Assembly (NCBI GenBank): GCA_902771155.1
Contig: CACXVS010000025.1
Span: 1-41,424, forward strand
Direction of reading: 5' to 3'
DNA length: 41,424 bases
From: an uncultured Prevotellaceae bacterium
Lineage (GTDB): Bacteria; Bacteroidota; Bacteroidia; Bacteroidales; Bacteroidaceae
The notes under the pieces were generated by a model that did no database searches, had not been told where the DNA came from, and saw nothing but the letters and a program-made list of their open reading frames with translations. The position numbers were made by a program, and so were the translations under genes. Each line of letters begins with the position of its first letter. Within the stretch, counting starts at the first letter, position 1. This document shows, piece after piece, positions 1 to 6,652 of the stretch.

Positions 1-7
1 AATACTT

Positions 8-29
8 CTATATTTATATATAAATATAG
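8..29. repeat. Perfect AT-rich palindrome, 22 bp
   Basis: A 22-bp perfect inverted repeat made almost wholly of A and T, with half-site CTATATTTATA. It lies about 35 bp left of the CACTGCAA tandem repeats and has no T-run that would mark it as a terminator. It could be a transcription-factor site, a duplex-unwinding stretch or the remains of a 3' hairpin from a gene outside the window. Function is not assigned. Confidence 0.6.
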
Positions 30-62
30 AGTTAATTTTTGACTTTCATATAACCTACTTTT

Positions 63-94
63 GAACTGCAACACTGCAACACTGCAACAGCGAG
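63..94. repeat. CACTGCAA tandem repeats, iteron-like
   Basis: The 8-bp unit CACTGCAA is repeated about three times in a row (roughly 65-90). The whole 32-nt stretch 63-94 recurs in inverted orientation at 7193-7224, inside the primase-helicase gene, with 30 of 32 positions identical by hand alignment. The repeats resemble iterons or a small attachment or binding site, but nothing in the sequence proves a function. Confidence 0.75.
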
Positions 95-118
95 TGTAGC
101 ATTTTTCTCAAAAAAGTA

Positions 119-149
119 TTGGTAGTTTGCAATTATTTTATTATATTTG
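119..149 (+). promoter_or_regulatory. Bacteroidetes promoter of the first lipoprotein gene
   Basis: TTG at 119-121 and TATATTTG at 142-149 are separated by 20 nt, matching the -33/-7 pattern used by the Bacteroidetes primary sigma factor. Transcription should begin near 155, placing the lipoprotein start codon at 192 about 37 nt into the message. The 18 nt at 141-158 recur exactly at 811-828. Confidence 0.75.
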
Positions 150-191
150 CAACGTCAATACGACCTAATTCATTTATTAACAACATTTTTT

Positions 192-662
192 ATGAAGCAA
201 TTTAGATTATTTCTTGGGGGACTATTAGTTTTAGTGGCTATGCCATTTATGCTGGCATGTAGCAATAGTGACAATGATATTGAAGTGAAGAATCCCATAG
301 ACACCTATATCATAGGATTATGGCAATCTTATCAAATGACTGTTGTTTATGGTGAAGAAAGTATGACACAACTCTTAGATAAGAATAATGATGCACAAGT
401 ATATATTGAACTTAATTTCGAAAATAACAACAAGGCGACTATATGTGGATGGGCTCTAGGTGCGGATGGATTGCCTCATTGGGCTGAAGAACCCGCTACA
501 TACACCATCAAGGGTAATATTGTCACAATAAAAGGAGATGGTGACAGCCCTGAAGATCTTTATTACGACCAAGACACAAAGACCCTAGCGATGAAATTGG
601 AGCAGAAAGCTGGCGAGCTGCTGGTAACTGCGACCATTTATTACAAGAAAGTCCTTCCCTAA
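192..662 (+). CDS. Putative secreted lipoprotein, lipocalin-like fold possible
   Basis: The product is about 156 residues. The start at 192 is preferred over an upstream in-frame codon at 147, because the latter falls inside the -7 box and because 192 begins a normal signal peptide: a basic start, a hydrophobic stretch, then the lipobox LAC followed by SNSD. The mature part begins with a polar linker. It then has short alternating hydrophobic and polar segments around Gly-Leu-Trp, Tyr-Thr-Ile-Lys-Gly-Asn and Thr-Leu-Ala-Met, which suggests a small beta-barrel or lipocalin-like lipoprotein anchored in the cell envelope. The ligand is unknown. A weak stem-loop without a T-run follows at 680-714. 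The lipoprotein call is strong and the fold is inference. Confidence 0.75.
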   Translation: MKQFRLFLGGLLVLVAMPFMLACSNSDNDIEVKNPIDTYIIGLWQSYQMTVVYGEESMTQLLDKNNDAQVYIELNFENNNKATICGWALGADGLPHWAEEPATYTIKGNIVTIKGDGDSPEDLYYDQDTKTLAMKLEQKAGELLVTATIYYKKVLP

Positions 663-788
663 CCCGCAAAAACCATAGAGAGGATGACATAACCAGCTTC
701 CACCTGTTATCCTCGATAAAGTCAACAACCGCAACAGAGCGTAAGATGTAGTGTAAGCGAGCTGGGGACGTATTTTTTTTCGAAACAT

Positions 789-819
789 TTGGAACTTTCA
801 GATATTATTCTTATATTTG
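789..819 (+). promoter_or_regulatory. Promoter of the antitoxin-like gene
   Basis: TTG at 789-791 and TATATTTG at 812-819 with 20 nt between them. The -7 box and the start region (811-828) repeat 141-158 exactly. The expected start of transcription is near 825, so the ATG at 841 is preferred over the alternative TTG at 817. Confidence 0.75.
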
Positions 820-840
820 CAACGTCAAATAAGGAATGAT

Positions 841-1071
841 ATGGTAAACGAAACCGCTTTGAACGAAGCACAAATGAGCGTTCTCAGGCTTCTTGGGTCG
901 ATGAAGACCGTAGAGGAGGTTGACGAACTTCGTCGCGTTATCTGCGAGTATTATGCTCGCCGAGTAGATGATGAAGTCGATAAACTTTGGGAATCTGGCG
1001 AGTGGGACGACGAGAAGAACGAAGCCGTCCTTCAAGAACATCTTCGCACACCCTACAAGAATGCCAAGTAG
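841..1071 (+). CDS. Small acidic helical protein, antitoxin-like, without adjacent toxin
   Basis: A 76-residue, mostly helical, acidic protein. Its pattern (a leucine-rich start, EVDELRRVICEYYARRVDDEVDKLW, an acidic stretch, then EHLRTPYK near the end) resembles a Bacteroidetes family that I recall beside PIN-domain toxin genes as the antitoxin. That resemblance is from memory and unverified. No PIN-type or other toxin reading frame follows: the next 309 nt are non-coding. If the assignment is right, this is an orphan or solitary antitoxin. The start at 841 follows the purine-rich AAGGAATG and sits about 16 nt after the predicted transcription start. Confidence 0.65.
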   Translation: MVNETALNEAQMSVLRLLGSMKTVEEVDELRRVICEYYARRVDDEVDKLWESGEWDDEKNEAVLQEHLRTPYKNAK

Positions 1072-1380
1072 TATCCATACCCTTTTTGCAGACGGAGGAA
1101 AATAATAAATAGATGTCGAACCCTAAAACAAGTAGCTTATGGTAACATAGCAAAAAGGAATTAAAAATATACGTTGAAGCGTCCGCTGAATCTTGTTCTC
1201 AGAAATCGGCAAATTTCATAGAATAATCAAGATAAAGTAGATGATTCACGCCCGAGGGCGTGAGTATTTACTAGTTTATGATTATTGGGTGTTTGCCGAT
1301 ACCTTGAGAACGTAAGCGAAGTAACATGCTCACGTTTTTCTTTTATCCCCAAATCAATAATATAACTAAAAAAGAACTAT
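1072..1380. other. Non-coding stretch holding a long hairpin element
   Basis: No reading frame of note occurs here. The stretch is dominated by the nested inverted repeats at 1195-1311, listed separately. No clear TAnnTTTG box was found directly upstream of the gene at 1381, so its promoter is unassigned and may lie in or near the hairpin region. Confidence 0.6.
1195..1311. repeat. Long imperfect hairpin, possible MITE or structured RNA
   Basis: Nested arms pair in order: GTTCTCA (1195-1201) with TGAGAAC (1305-1311); ATCGGCAAA (1205-1213) with TTTGCCGAT (1292-1300); AATAATCA (1222-1229) with TGATTATT (1279-1286); GATAAAGTAG (1231-1240) with CTAGTTTATG (1271-1280, imperfect); and TCACGCC (1246-1252) with GGCGTGA (1257-1263) closed by a CGAG tetraloop. 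This makes an almost continuous stem of about 117 nt. It could be a miniature inverted-repeat element, a repetitive extragenic palindrome or a transcribed structured RNA. Confidence 0.65.
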
Positions 1381-2232
1381 ATGAAAAAGCTATTATTACT
1401 TTTATTCGTATTTCTGCCCTTATTTGCAAGCGCGCAAGAAAAGCAATCTGTTGTTATTCTTAAAAACGGAACTGAATTGAAAGGTGTGATTAAGGCCATT
1501 GATCCCACAGATGCACTGACAATTGTTATTGCTGGAGTCGAGGCCAAAATAAAAATGGCTGATGTGGCTAAAGTTGAGGAAGTTGCTAATGATAATAACG
1601 CTGTAAATGTAATGCCACAAATACCAACAAATAGTGATGAAAAGTTAGTCGTTACGGACAAGGCTGATTACCCAGAGTCGTTTGATCTTAAAATCGGGAA
1701 CGAGTCAATTAAAATGATTCTCGTTAGAGGTGGCGATTTGAATATGGGCTTTAACGGTAGGCATAGTAGAGCTATGAATAGCGAGCCTATTCATAAAGTA
1801 GGTGTTACTTCTTTCTATATAAGTGAAACTTTCGTAACATCGGATATTGTTTCTGAAGTAAGCAAAAAGACAAGTAGGAAAGATTATTACAAAGCGTCTT
1901 GGAAAAAAGCTAACGAGTTTGTTGAAAATATAGCCAGTAAAGTTGGATTACCAATCCGCCTTCCTCTGGAAGCAGAATGGGAATACGCAGCTTGTTCTCA
2001 TGTACAGGAAAAGATATTCGACAAATGTCAGGATCTTGAATACTGCTATGATTTTTATGACGATTATAAGGATACAGAATATAGAATAGACCCCAAAGGT
2101 CCAAGCAAAGGACTTTATGGAATGCATGTAATTCGTGGCTATTTACAAGATAGAGGTAAACTCGCTAGGAAGTTTTCAGAATCCGATTATTATTTCCGTA
2201 TTGCTATTAAGGCAAAAGATATAAAGCAATAA
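1381..2232 (+). CDS. Secreted protein with a degenerate formylglycine-generating-enzyme-like (SUMF1) domain
   Basis: 283 residues with a classic signal peptide (MKKLLLLLFVFLPLFASA, then QE). Residues about 24-65 (VVILKNGTELKGVIKAIDP) look like a small SH3-like or LSm-like beta segment seen in Bacteroidetes surface proteins. From about residue 109 the chain follows the FGE-sulfatase/SUMF1 pattern: MILVRGGDLNMG, then P-I-H-K-V-x-V-x-x-F-Y-I, then GLPIRLPLEAEWEYAA, ending with a short HVIRG...YYFRIAIK segment. The middle of the usual domain is much reduced and no typical catalytic cysteine context is visible near the end, so a non-enzymatic binding role is more likely than sulfatase activation. 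Only 12 nt separate it from the BspA-like gene downstream, so the two are probably co-transcribed. Confidence 0.75.
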   Translation: MKKLLLLLFVFLPLFASAQEKQSVVILKNGTELKGVIKAIDPTDALTIVIAGVEAKIKMADVAKVEEVANDNNAVNVMPQIPTNSDEKLVVTDKADYPESFDLKIGNESIKMILVRGGDLNMGFNGRHSRAMNSEPIHKVGVTSFYISETFVTSDIVSEVSKKTSRKDYYKASWKKANEFVENIASKVGLPIRLPLEAEWEYAACSHVQEKIFDKCQDLEYCYDFYDDYKDTEYRIDPKGPSKGLYGMHVIRGYLQDRGKLARKFSESDYYFRIAIKAKDIKQ

Positions 2233-2244
2233 TTTTAAAGAAAT

Positions 2245-3558
2245 ATGATTATGAAAAAACAACTACTATTATTCGCAATGGTTTTGCTACCGTTGGTGGC
2301 GAGTGCTCACGACATTGAAGTTGAGAATGCCGATGGTGTAACCATATATTACAAATACATTAACGAAGGTACGGAATTGGCGGTTACTTACCGCGGTTAC
2401 TTTTATGAGGCTTTTTCGGACGAATATCAAGGCAATGTCGTAATTCCTGAAGAAGTAACTTATATGAACAGAACACGTAAGGTAACAAGCATTGGAAGTG
2501 AAGCATTCCGTGATTGTTCTGGCCTTACCTCCGTCACCATCCCCAATAGTGTGACGAGTATTGGAGATAATGCGTTCAGTTTTTGCTATAACCTTACCTC
2601 CGTCACCATCCCCAATAGTGTAACGAGCATTGGAATATTTGTGTTCTGTCAATGCCAAAAACTTACTTCAGTCACTATCTCCAACAGTTTGACGAGCATT
2701 GGAGATTATGTGTTCTCTTATTGCTCTAGCCTTACATCTGTCACCATCCCCAATAGTGTGACGAACATTGGACATTATGCGTTCATTGATTGCTCTAGCC
2801 TTACATCCGTCACTATCCCCAATAGTGTGACGAGTATTGGAAAGAGAGCGTTCGACGGAGTGGACATTCCTATTGTGGTTTCTCTGATAGAGAATCCATT
2901 TACTATTTATAGAAATACGGCGAATGATAGAACCTTTTCAAATAACACATTCCTTAATGCAACGCTATATGTACCTGTGGGCACTATAGAAAAGTACAAG
3001 GCTACTGAGGGTTGGAAAGACTTCGTGTTTATTGAGGAAGGATCTGGTCCTGGTGGAGGTGGGGGGACACCTGGAAGCCAGAAGTGTGAAAAGCCTACGA
3101 TAAGTTATAAGAACGGTAAACTGTCTTTCAACTGCGAGACCGATGGCGCAACGTGTCAATATACGATAACTGATGATGACATCAAGTCAGGAAACGGCTA
3201 TGAGGTACAATTAGGTGTTACTTATAAAATCAGTGTTTATGCAACAAAGGCTGGTTTTGAGGATTCTGATAAGGCAACGGCAACCCTTTGCTGGATTGAT
3301 GTTGACCCCCGAACTGAAGGCATTACAAACATTGCTCAAATAAGAGCAAATGCAATTATGATACAAAGTGGTGATGGTGTTCTCAATGTCTCAGGTGTTG
3401 ATGACGGGCAGATTGTTTCGGTCTATTCCGTATCTGGCCAGATAATGGGTACTTCAAAAGCAAGCAACAACCAAGCGACAATAGCCACAAATCTTAAACA
3501 AGGAGAAATCGCTATTGTGAAGATAGGTGATAAATCTGTGAAAGTTGTTATTCAATAG
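2245..3558 (+). CDS. BspA-like leucine-rich repeat surface protein (LRR_5) with C-terminal sorting-like domain
   Basis: 437 residues. A signal peptide ends near VASA-HD; the in-frame ATG at 2251 is an equally good start. Residues about 93-207 are 23-residue Treponema pallidum/BspA-type repeats with the core LTSVTIPNSVTSIG. They are followed by a DUF-like cap with VGTIEKYKATEGWKDF, a glycine/proline linker, and a chitobiase-C-like beta domain (PTISYKNGKLSF...ATCQYTITD). The last 70 residues (GVLNVSGVDDGQIVSVYSVSGQ...SVKVVIQ) resemble the type IX secretion sorting domain, suggesting export to the surface. BspA-type proteins bind host or matrix proteins; the ligand here is unknown. Confidence 0.85.
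   Translation: MIMKKQLLLFAMVLLPLVASAHDIEVENADGVTIYYKYINEGTELAVTYRGYFYEAFSDEYQGNVVIPEEVTYMNRTRKVTSIGSEAFRDCSGLTSVTIPNSVTSIGDNAFSFCYNLTSVTIPNSVTSIGIFVFCQCQKLTSVTISNSLTSIGDYVFSYCSSLTSVTIPNSVTNIGHYAFIDCSSLTSVTIPNSVTSIGKRAFDGVDIPIVVSLIENPFTIYRNTANDRTFSNNTFLNATLYVPVGTIEKYKATEGWKDFVFIEEGSGPGGGGGTPGSQKCEKPTISYKNGKLSFNCETDGATCQYTITDDDIKSGNGYEVQLGVTYKISVYATKAGFEDSDKATATLCWIDVDPRTEGITNIAQIRANAIMIQSGDGVLNVSGVDDGQIVSVYSVSGQIMGTSKASNNQATIATNLKQGEIAIVKIGDKSVKVVIQ
2523..2867 (+). repeat. Five 69-bp tandem repeats within the BspA-like gene
   Basis: Units begin at about 2523, 2592, 2661, 2730 and 2799, each starting near CCTTACCTCCGTCACC. Several neighbouring copies are nearly identical at the nucleotide level, so gain or loss of units by slippage or recombination is plausible. 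Confidence 0.85.
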
Positions 3559-3876
3559 GGATTTTGTTTGCAAGAGTTTTTAATAGTTTATTCCAATTAT
3601 ACCACAAAGGCAATAATTGTTGAATAGAGACTATTTTGCAGATCTGATATAGTCTTTACAGATGACAAAACGGGATAGGAAACACTACCGTGATTTAATT
3701 CGGTTTAGACCGCTTGGGGTCAAAATATAATTTTTACAACGATTTTTCGTTTAGAATACTTAACAGAAAATCCTTCGGCTTCTATGGTGGAAATTGGAGG
3801 ATTTTTTGTAATTTTGCAGTCGCTTTTGCTCCAAGGTGGGGCTTATTTCAGAATAACATAGTTTTTCAGTAATAAT
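3559..3876. other. Intergenic stretch with a hairpin and a -7 box
   Basis: This 318-nt gap has no convincing reading frame. AAAATCCT (3767-3774) pairs with AGGATTTT (3798-3805) and ends in a T-run, so it looks like a terminator, although about 200 nt from the BspA-like gene. TAATTTTG at 3809-3816 immediately follows and is a plausible -7 box for the gene at 3877, with a start near 3823; no clear -33 TTG was found. Confidence 0.5.
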
Positions 3877-5031
3877 ATGAGATATACAACAATCGTAGAT
3901 AAAGACGAGAAGGGACTATTGCAGATTATTGAGGCTGCAAAGAGATTTGAAGAGGACAGATTTCTGGAGGGTATCCGTTTAAACCGTTATACGCCCGAGG
4001 AAATTCAGTATGCTATTGATCGTGTGCGCGAAAATCAAAGCAGACTGAATACCGAAGCGCGGGCGCTGGTGTATTTCTCTCAGACTTTCCTGCAACAATA
4101 TGCCACTAACAACAATAAATGTTTTGAGACAGCTCAACTGCTGTTTAACCGAATCCGGAGTACATTGAAGGCATCAAGGGCTGTATTCAAGCAGACTTGT
4201 CCAACGCGACGCCGTCAGCAGCCAGTATTCAACCATAAACCGTCTATCTATGTTCGCTCCGTTTTGTCGGGTGGCGACTGCTCACGCGACTTGTTTGGTA
4301 TCATGTCGTACGAAGAGTCGGTACAAACACTATATACGGAAATGCAGGCATTCTTCACAACAGTCATCACAACTCTTGGATTATGTCATAACATGATGAA
4401 GATGGAACGTGCAATACGTGAGGATGGCGATCTTTGCGAGCAAATCTACAAAGACTGCGAGGCTAAAACGCTGAGTGGTATTAGGGCGATTACGGATGCT
4501 TTATCAATGGTTAAGAAACTGCCTGAAAACGAGTTGACAGAGCGCAAGGCTAAAGCTCGCTCTATCAAAGAGTTCTATAAGGATAATTATCATCAATGGG
4601 ACTCTGAGCAGTTTAAGATGTCGGTGGCTATCGAGGTATTGAAAAGGGGACGAAACGACGGCCTGACTGACGAAGAAACCAAGTTGTGGCCAAACAATCA
4701 CGAACAAGCATTACGCGTTAGAGAAATCATTAAGTGCATCGACATGATGAGCGACATAGAGGGCAATCCCAACAAACTTAAGGGTTCATTCCTGGTAGAA
4801 TTGATTAAGTGGGCAGGACTGGAGTCACAAGATAAGGAGAAAGCCTTCTACCTATATTTCTGTAAAGAGTATAAGCGGCAAGGCGGCCGCCTTGAACCAT
4901 TAAGCTGGAATGCAGTAAGCACAGAGCGCAAGAACCGCCACGACTTAGGCATCAGCGATGAAGAACAAATCCGCAGCTTCGTAGCCAGATTGGAGGAAAT
5001 AGGCTTAGACCAAGCCCGAATGTCGGCCTGA
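3877..5031 (+). CDS. Conserved-looking hypothetical protein, function unknown
   Basis: 384 residues; I do not recognise the family. It has no signal peptide and no membrane segment, so it is probably cytoplasmic. It is largely helical and charged, with a basic patch (CPTRRRQQPVFNHKPS) around residues 109-124. The C-terminal third (KLKGSFLVELIKWAGLE, then FYLYFCKEYKRQGGRLEPLSWNAVSTERKN) looks like a compact helical domain that could bind nucleic acid, but that is only impression. A terminator follows directly, so it is its own transcription unit. It precedes the primase-helicase module on the same strand and may belong to the same accessory region. Confidence 0.6.
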   Translation: MRYTTIVDKDEKGLLQIIEAAKRFEEDRFLEGIRLNRYTPEEIQYAIDRVRENQSRLNTEARALVYFSQTFLQQYATNNNKCFETAQLLFNRIRSTLKASRAVFKQTCPTRRRQQPVFNHKPSIYVRSVLSGGDCSRDLFGIMSYEESVQTLYTEMQAFFTTVITTLGLCHNMMKMERAIREDGDLCEQIYKDCEAKTLSGIRAITDALSMVKKLPENELTERKAKARSIKEFYKDNYHQWDSEQFKMSVAIEVLKRGRNDGLTDEETKLWPNNHEQALRVREIIKCIDMMSDIEGNPNKLKGSFLVELIKWAGLESQDKEKAFYLYFCKEYKRQGGRLEPLSWNAVSTERKNRHDLGISDEEQIRSFVARLEEIGLDQARMSA

Positions 5032-5057
5032 GTTTTGGATTGTCATCAAAATCTATT

Positions 5058-5090
5058 GGATGGATTCCTTTGGGGATTCATCCTTTTTTT
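5058..5090 (+). terminator. Rho-independent terminator after the 384-residue gene
   Basis: An imperfect stem pairs GGATGGATTCC (5058-5068) with GGATTCATCC (5074-5083), followed by eight T residues. It lies 27 nt after the stop codon at 5031. Confidence 0.75.
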
Positions 5091-5299
5091 GTATCAGTAA
5101 GTCTGAGTTTTGTATCGGCCGACATCATACTTTGGATAGGGGGCAGCTATGTAGATACAAAACCAAAGTAACTACTGATACAAAGTAGTTGGCAGATTAT
5201 CCAAAACTGAATTTATTGGATAGATAAAACCATAAAAACCAACAAGTTAACGATAATCTCTATTTCTTAAAAAACCATTGTACCGCCACTTTTTTGCTT
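5091..5299. other. Intergenic cluster of overlapping inverted repeats
   Basis: Between the terminator and the next promoter there is no gene but several paired motifs: GTATCAGTA (5091-5099) with TACTGATAC (5173-5181); GTTTTGTATC (5107-5116) with GATACAAAAC (5154-5163); and TACTTTGG (5128-5135) with CCAAAGTA (5163-5170). Further TTGGATA/TATCCAA pairs follow to about 5225. The arms overlap, so they could form alternative structures or serve as paired protein sites. Confidence 0.6.
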
Positions 5300-5307
5300 T
5301 ACCTTTG
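5278..5307 (+). promoter_or_regulatory. Promoter of the primase-helicase module
   Basis: TTG at 5278-5280 and TACCTTTG at 5300-5307 with 19 nt between them. Transcription should start near 5313, giving a leader of about 115 nt before the OB-fold gene at 5429. The leader contains a possible 23-codon reading frame. Confidence 0.75.
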
Positions 5308-5350
5308 CATCGTCGAAAGGACAAAACGCCTGACGACTGTGTTCATTGAC

Positions 5351-5422
5351 ATGCTGGAACAGACAAAGAATGTATTGATTCAACTTAAAGGTCGCACTAA
5401 GGACGCGACGTTAAATAAATAA
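5351..5422 (+). CDS. Possible 23-residue leader peptide
   Basis: ATG at 5351 opens a short frame reading MLEQTKNVLIQLKGRTKDAT and ending with TAA at 5422, six nt before the next start codon. Its place in the leader of the module would suit a leader peptide or a very small gene; small reading frames are often found in this class of Bacteroidetes module. Nothing but position and spacing supports it, and it could be chance. Confidence 0.25.
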   Translation: MLEQTKNVLIQLKGRTKDATLNK

Positions 5423-5428
5423 TGTAAT

Positions 5429-5710
5429 ATGGAAACAAAGATTTTAAAGGTGGTGCGCCAGGGCGAGCCCTTCAGCGTACAGTCGGCAAAGGCCGAGGGC
5501 GGTCAGATTCAGAAGTGCAACATTGTGCTGAAGGAGCTGGGCGGCAAGTATGAAAACGAGTATGTGTGCGCCGTGCTGGGCAATCTGGCGGCATGCAGGT
5601 TCTACGAGGGTGATGTGGTTGTGGCCACACTCCGGTTCTCTACCCACGAGTATCAGGGGCAGACATTCCAAGAGGTGCTTTGCTCGGACATTGTGAAACT
5701 TAACAAGTAA
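5429..5710 (+). CDS. Small OB-fold-like protein, DUF3127-like
   Basis: 93 residues with no signal peptide. The order of beta strands (KILKVVRQGEPFSVQ, QKCNIVLKELG, EYVCAVLGNLA, GDVVVATLRFSTHEYQGQTFQEV, SDIVKL) and the ending STHEYQGQTFQ resemble the OB-fold protein family DUF3127, which has features of single-strand DNA-binding proteins. It is the first clear gene of a co-directional run leading to a primase-helicase, which suits a DNA-binding accessory role. The gap to the next gene is only 6 nt, so they are translated from one message. The fold call is moderately sure; DNA binding is inference. Confidence 0.6.
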   Translation: METKILKVVRQGEPFSVQSAKAEGGQIQKCNIVLKELGGKYENEYVCAVLGNLAACRFYEGDVVVATLRFSTHEYQGQTFQEVLCSDIVKLNK

Positions 5711-5716
5711 GGACTG

Positions 5717-6166
5717 ATGGAAAAGACGCAACTGACACCGCATTTCTCTCTTCGGGAGATGACGAAGACAAGCGTAAGGGGAGTGGACAACTCACCCTCG
5801 GCGAGCGAGATGAAGAACCTGCAGCGCGTGTGCGAGTGGCTGGAGGAGCTGCGCAGGGAGTGGAACGAGCGTTATGGTGACGGCGACGACCCTATCATCA
5901 TCAGCAGCGCCTATCGTTCGCCTGCGGTGAACAAGGCTGTGGGGGGCGTAGCTGCCAGCAATCACCTGTCGGGCTGTGCTGCCGACATCGGAGTGATGGG
6001 AATGGAGCAGGCTCTGCGATATGCGGTGATACTGCTCGACGTGGCCGACAGGCAGAAGAGGGATTTCGACGAGATGATCATCGAAAGGTCGAAGACGGCC
6101 ATCTGGCTGCACTTTGCGGTAAGGGAGAGCAACAACAGAAGAAAAGTGTGTTTTATCAATCAATAA
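5717..6166 (+). CDS. M15-family zinc D-Ala-D-Ala carboxypeptidase-like peptidase
   Basis: 149 residues matching the compact Peptidase_M15_3 type common in phages and mobile elements. It opens with PHFSLREMTKT, then IIISSAYRSPAVNKAVGG (about 60-77). The zinc motif is SNHLSGCAAD, giving His83 and Asp90, and the second ligand region is WLHFAV with His132. These enzymes cut D-alanyl bonds in peptidoglycan peptides. No signal peptide is present, as in phage endolysins, so export would need help or lysis. Its place next to an OB-fold gene and a primase-helicase suggests a mobile-element-derived module. All key residues appear present. Confidence 0.85.
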   Translation: MEKTQLTPHFSLREMTKTSVRGVDNSPSASEMKNLQRVCEWLEELRREWNERYGDGDDPIIISSAYRSPAVNKAVGGVAASNHLSGCAADIGVMGMEQALRYAVILLDVADRQKRDFDEMIIERSKTAIWLHFAVRESNNRRKVCFINQ

Positions 6167-6184
6167 GTTAATCGGGTCGAAGGC

Positions 6185-6254
6185 GTGAGCGGAGAAAATG
6201 TGTACGTACGAATTGAGCTCAAACTAAAATCTTCGCTTTTCTCCTAACACTCAC
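6185..6254. other. Internal intergenic hairpin with nested palindromes
   Basis: GTGAG (6185-6189) and GGAGAAAA (6191-6198) pair with TTTTCTCC (6237-6244) and CTCAC (6250-6254). The loop itself contains GTACGTAC (6202-6209) and the palindrome TTGAGCTCAA (6213-6222). It ends 18 nt before the next start codon, so it could regulate translation or RNA processing within the operon. No long T-run follows the right arm, so it is not a normal terminator. Confidence 0.55.
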
Positions 6255-6272
6255 AAATTTCGAACGATTTTT

Positions 6273-6647
6273 ATGGAAAAGATTATTATTTCTACAGAGA
6301 GACAGGTAACGCTCGACGGTCTGATGACCATCGGCATGTTGGAGAACGGACTCAAGACGGCAGACTTCATGTGCTGCGAGGATGTGGAACTGGAGGAGTT
6401 CTCGGGAAATTTCAAGGTGAAGGTGATGCGCGACGGCAACGTGTATTTGGCAGAACAACCGAAGCGCATCAGGAACAAGGCCATCTTCCGCGATGATAAC
6501 GCTACGCTGTCGCAGGGGCAGGACAAGCGCTGGTACTTCTACTTCTCGCTCGACGAGGATCAGATGGAGCAGTTGCCGGATAAGCTGGTGCGCCAGGCGA
6601 GTGCTATCGCTCAGAAGGTGATTCGTGAAATGATCTTTAAAAAGTAA
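6273..6647 (+). CDS. Hypothetical protein upstream of the primase-helicase
   Basis: 124 residues, no signal peptide. I do not recognise the family. The first half looks like a small beta-rich domain (ITLDG-type start: MEKIIISTERQVTLDGLMTIG, then FKVKVMRDGNVYLAEQPKR), and the end is a helix (DKLVRQASAIAQKVIREMIFKK). It lies 5 nt before the primase-helicase start and is certainly in the same transcript, so a role in the same process is likely. The 106-nt gap before it carries a hairpin. Confidence 0.6.
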   Translation: MEKIIISTERQVTLDGLMTIGMLENGLKTADFMCCEDVELEEFSGNFKVKVMRDGNVYLAEQPKRIRNKAIFRDDNATLSQGQDKRWYFYFSLDEDQMEQLPDKLVRQASAIAQKVIREMIFKK

Positions 6648-6652
6648 GGCTG

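Noticed and set aside
8..94. Left end as a proven replication origin
   Set aside because: An AT-rich palindrome and short tandem repeats are suggestive, but there is no DnaA box cluster, and the link to the primase-helicase rests on one repeat match.
2523..2867. Regular repeats as a possible CRISPR array
   Set aside because: The units are 69 bp, contiguous without spacers, and in frame in a leucine-rich repeat gene.
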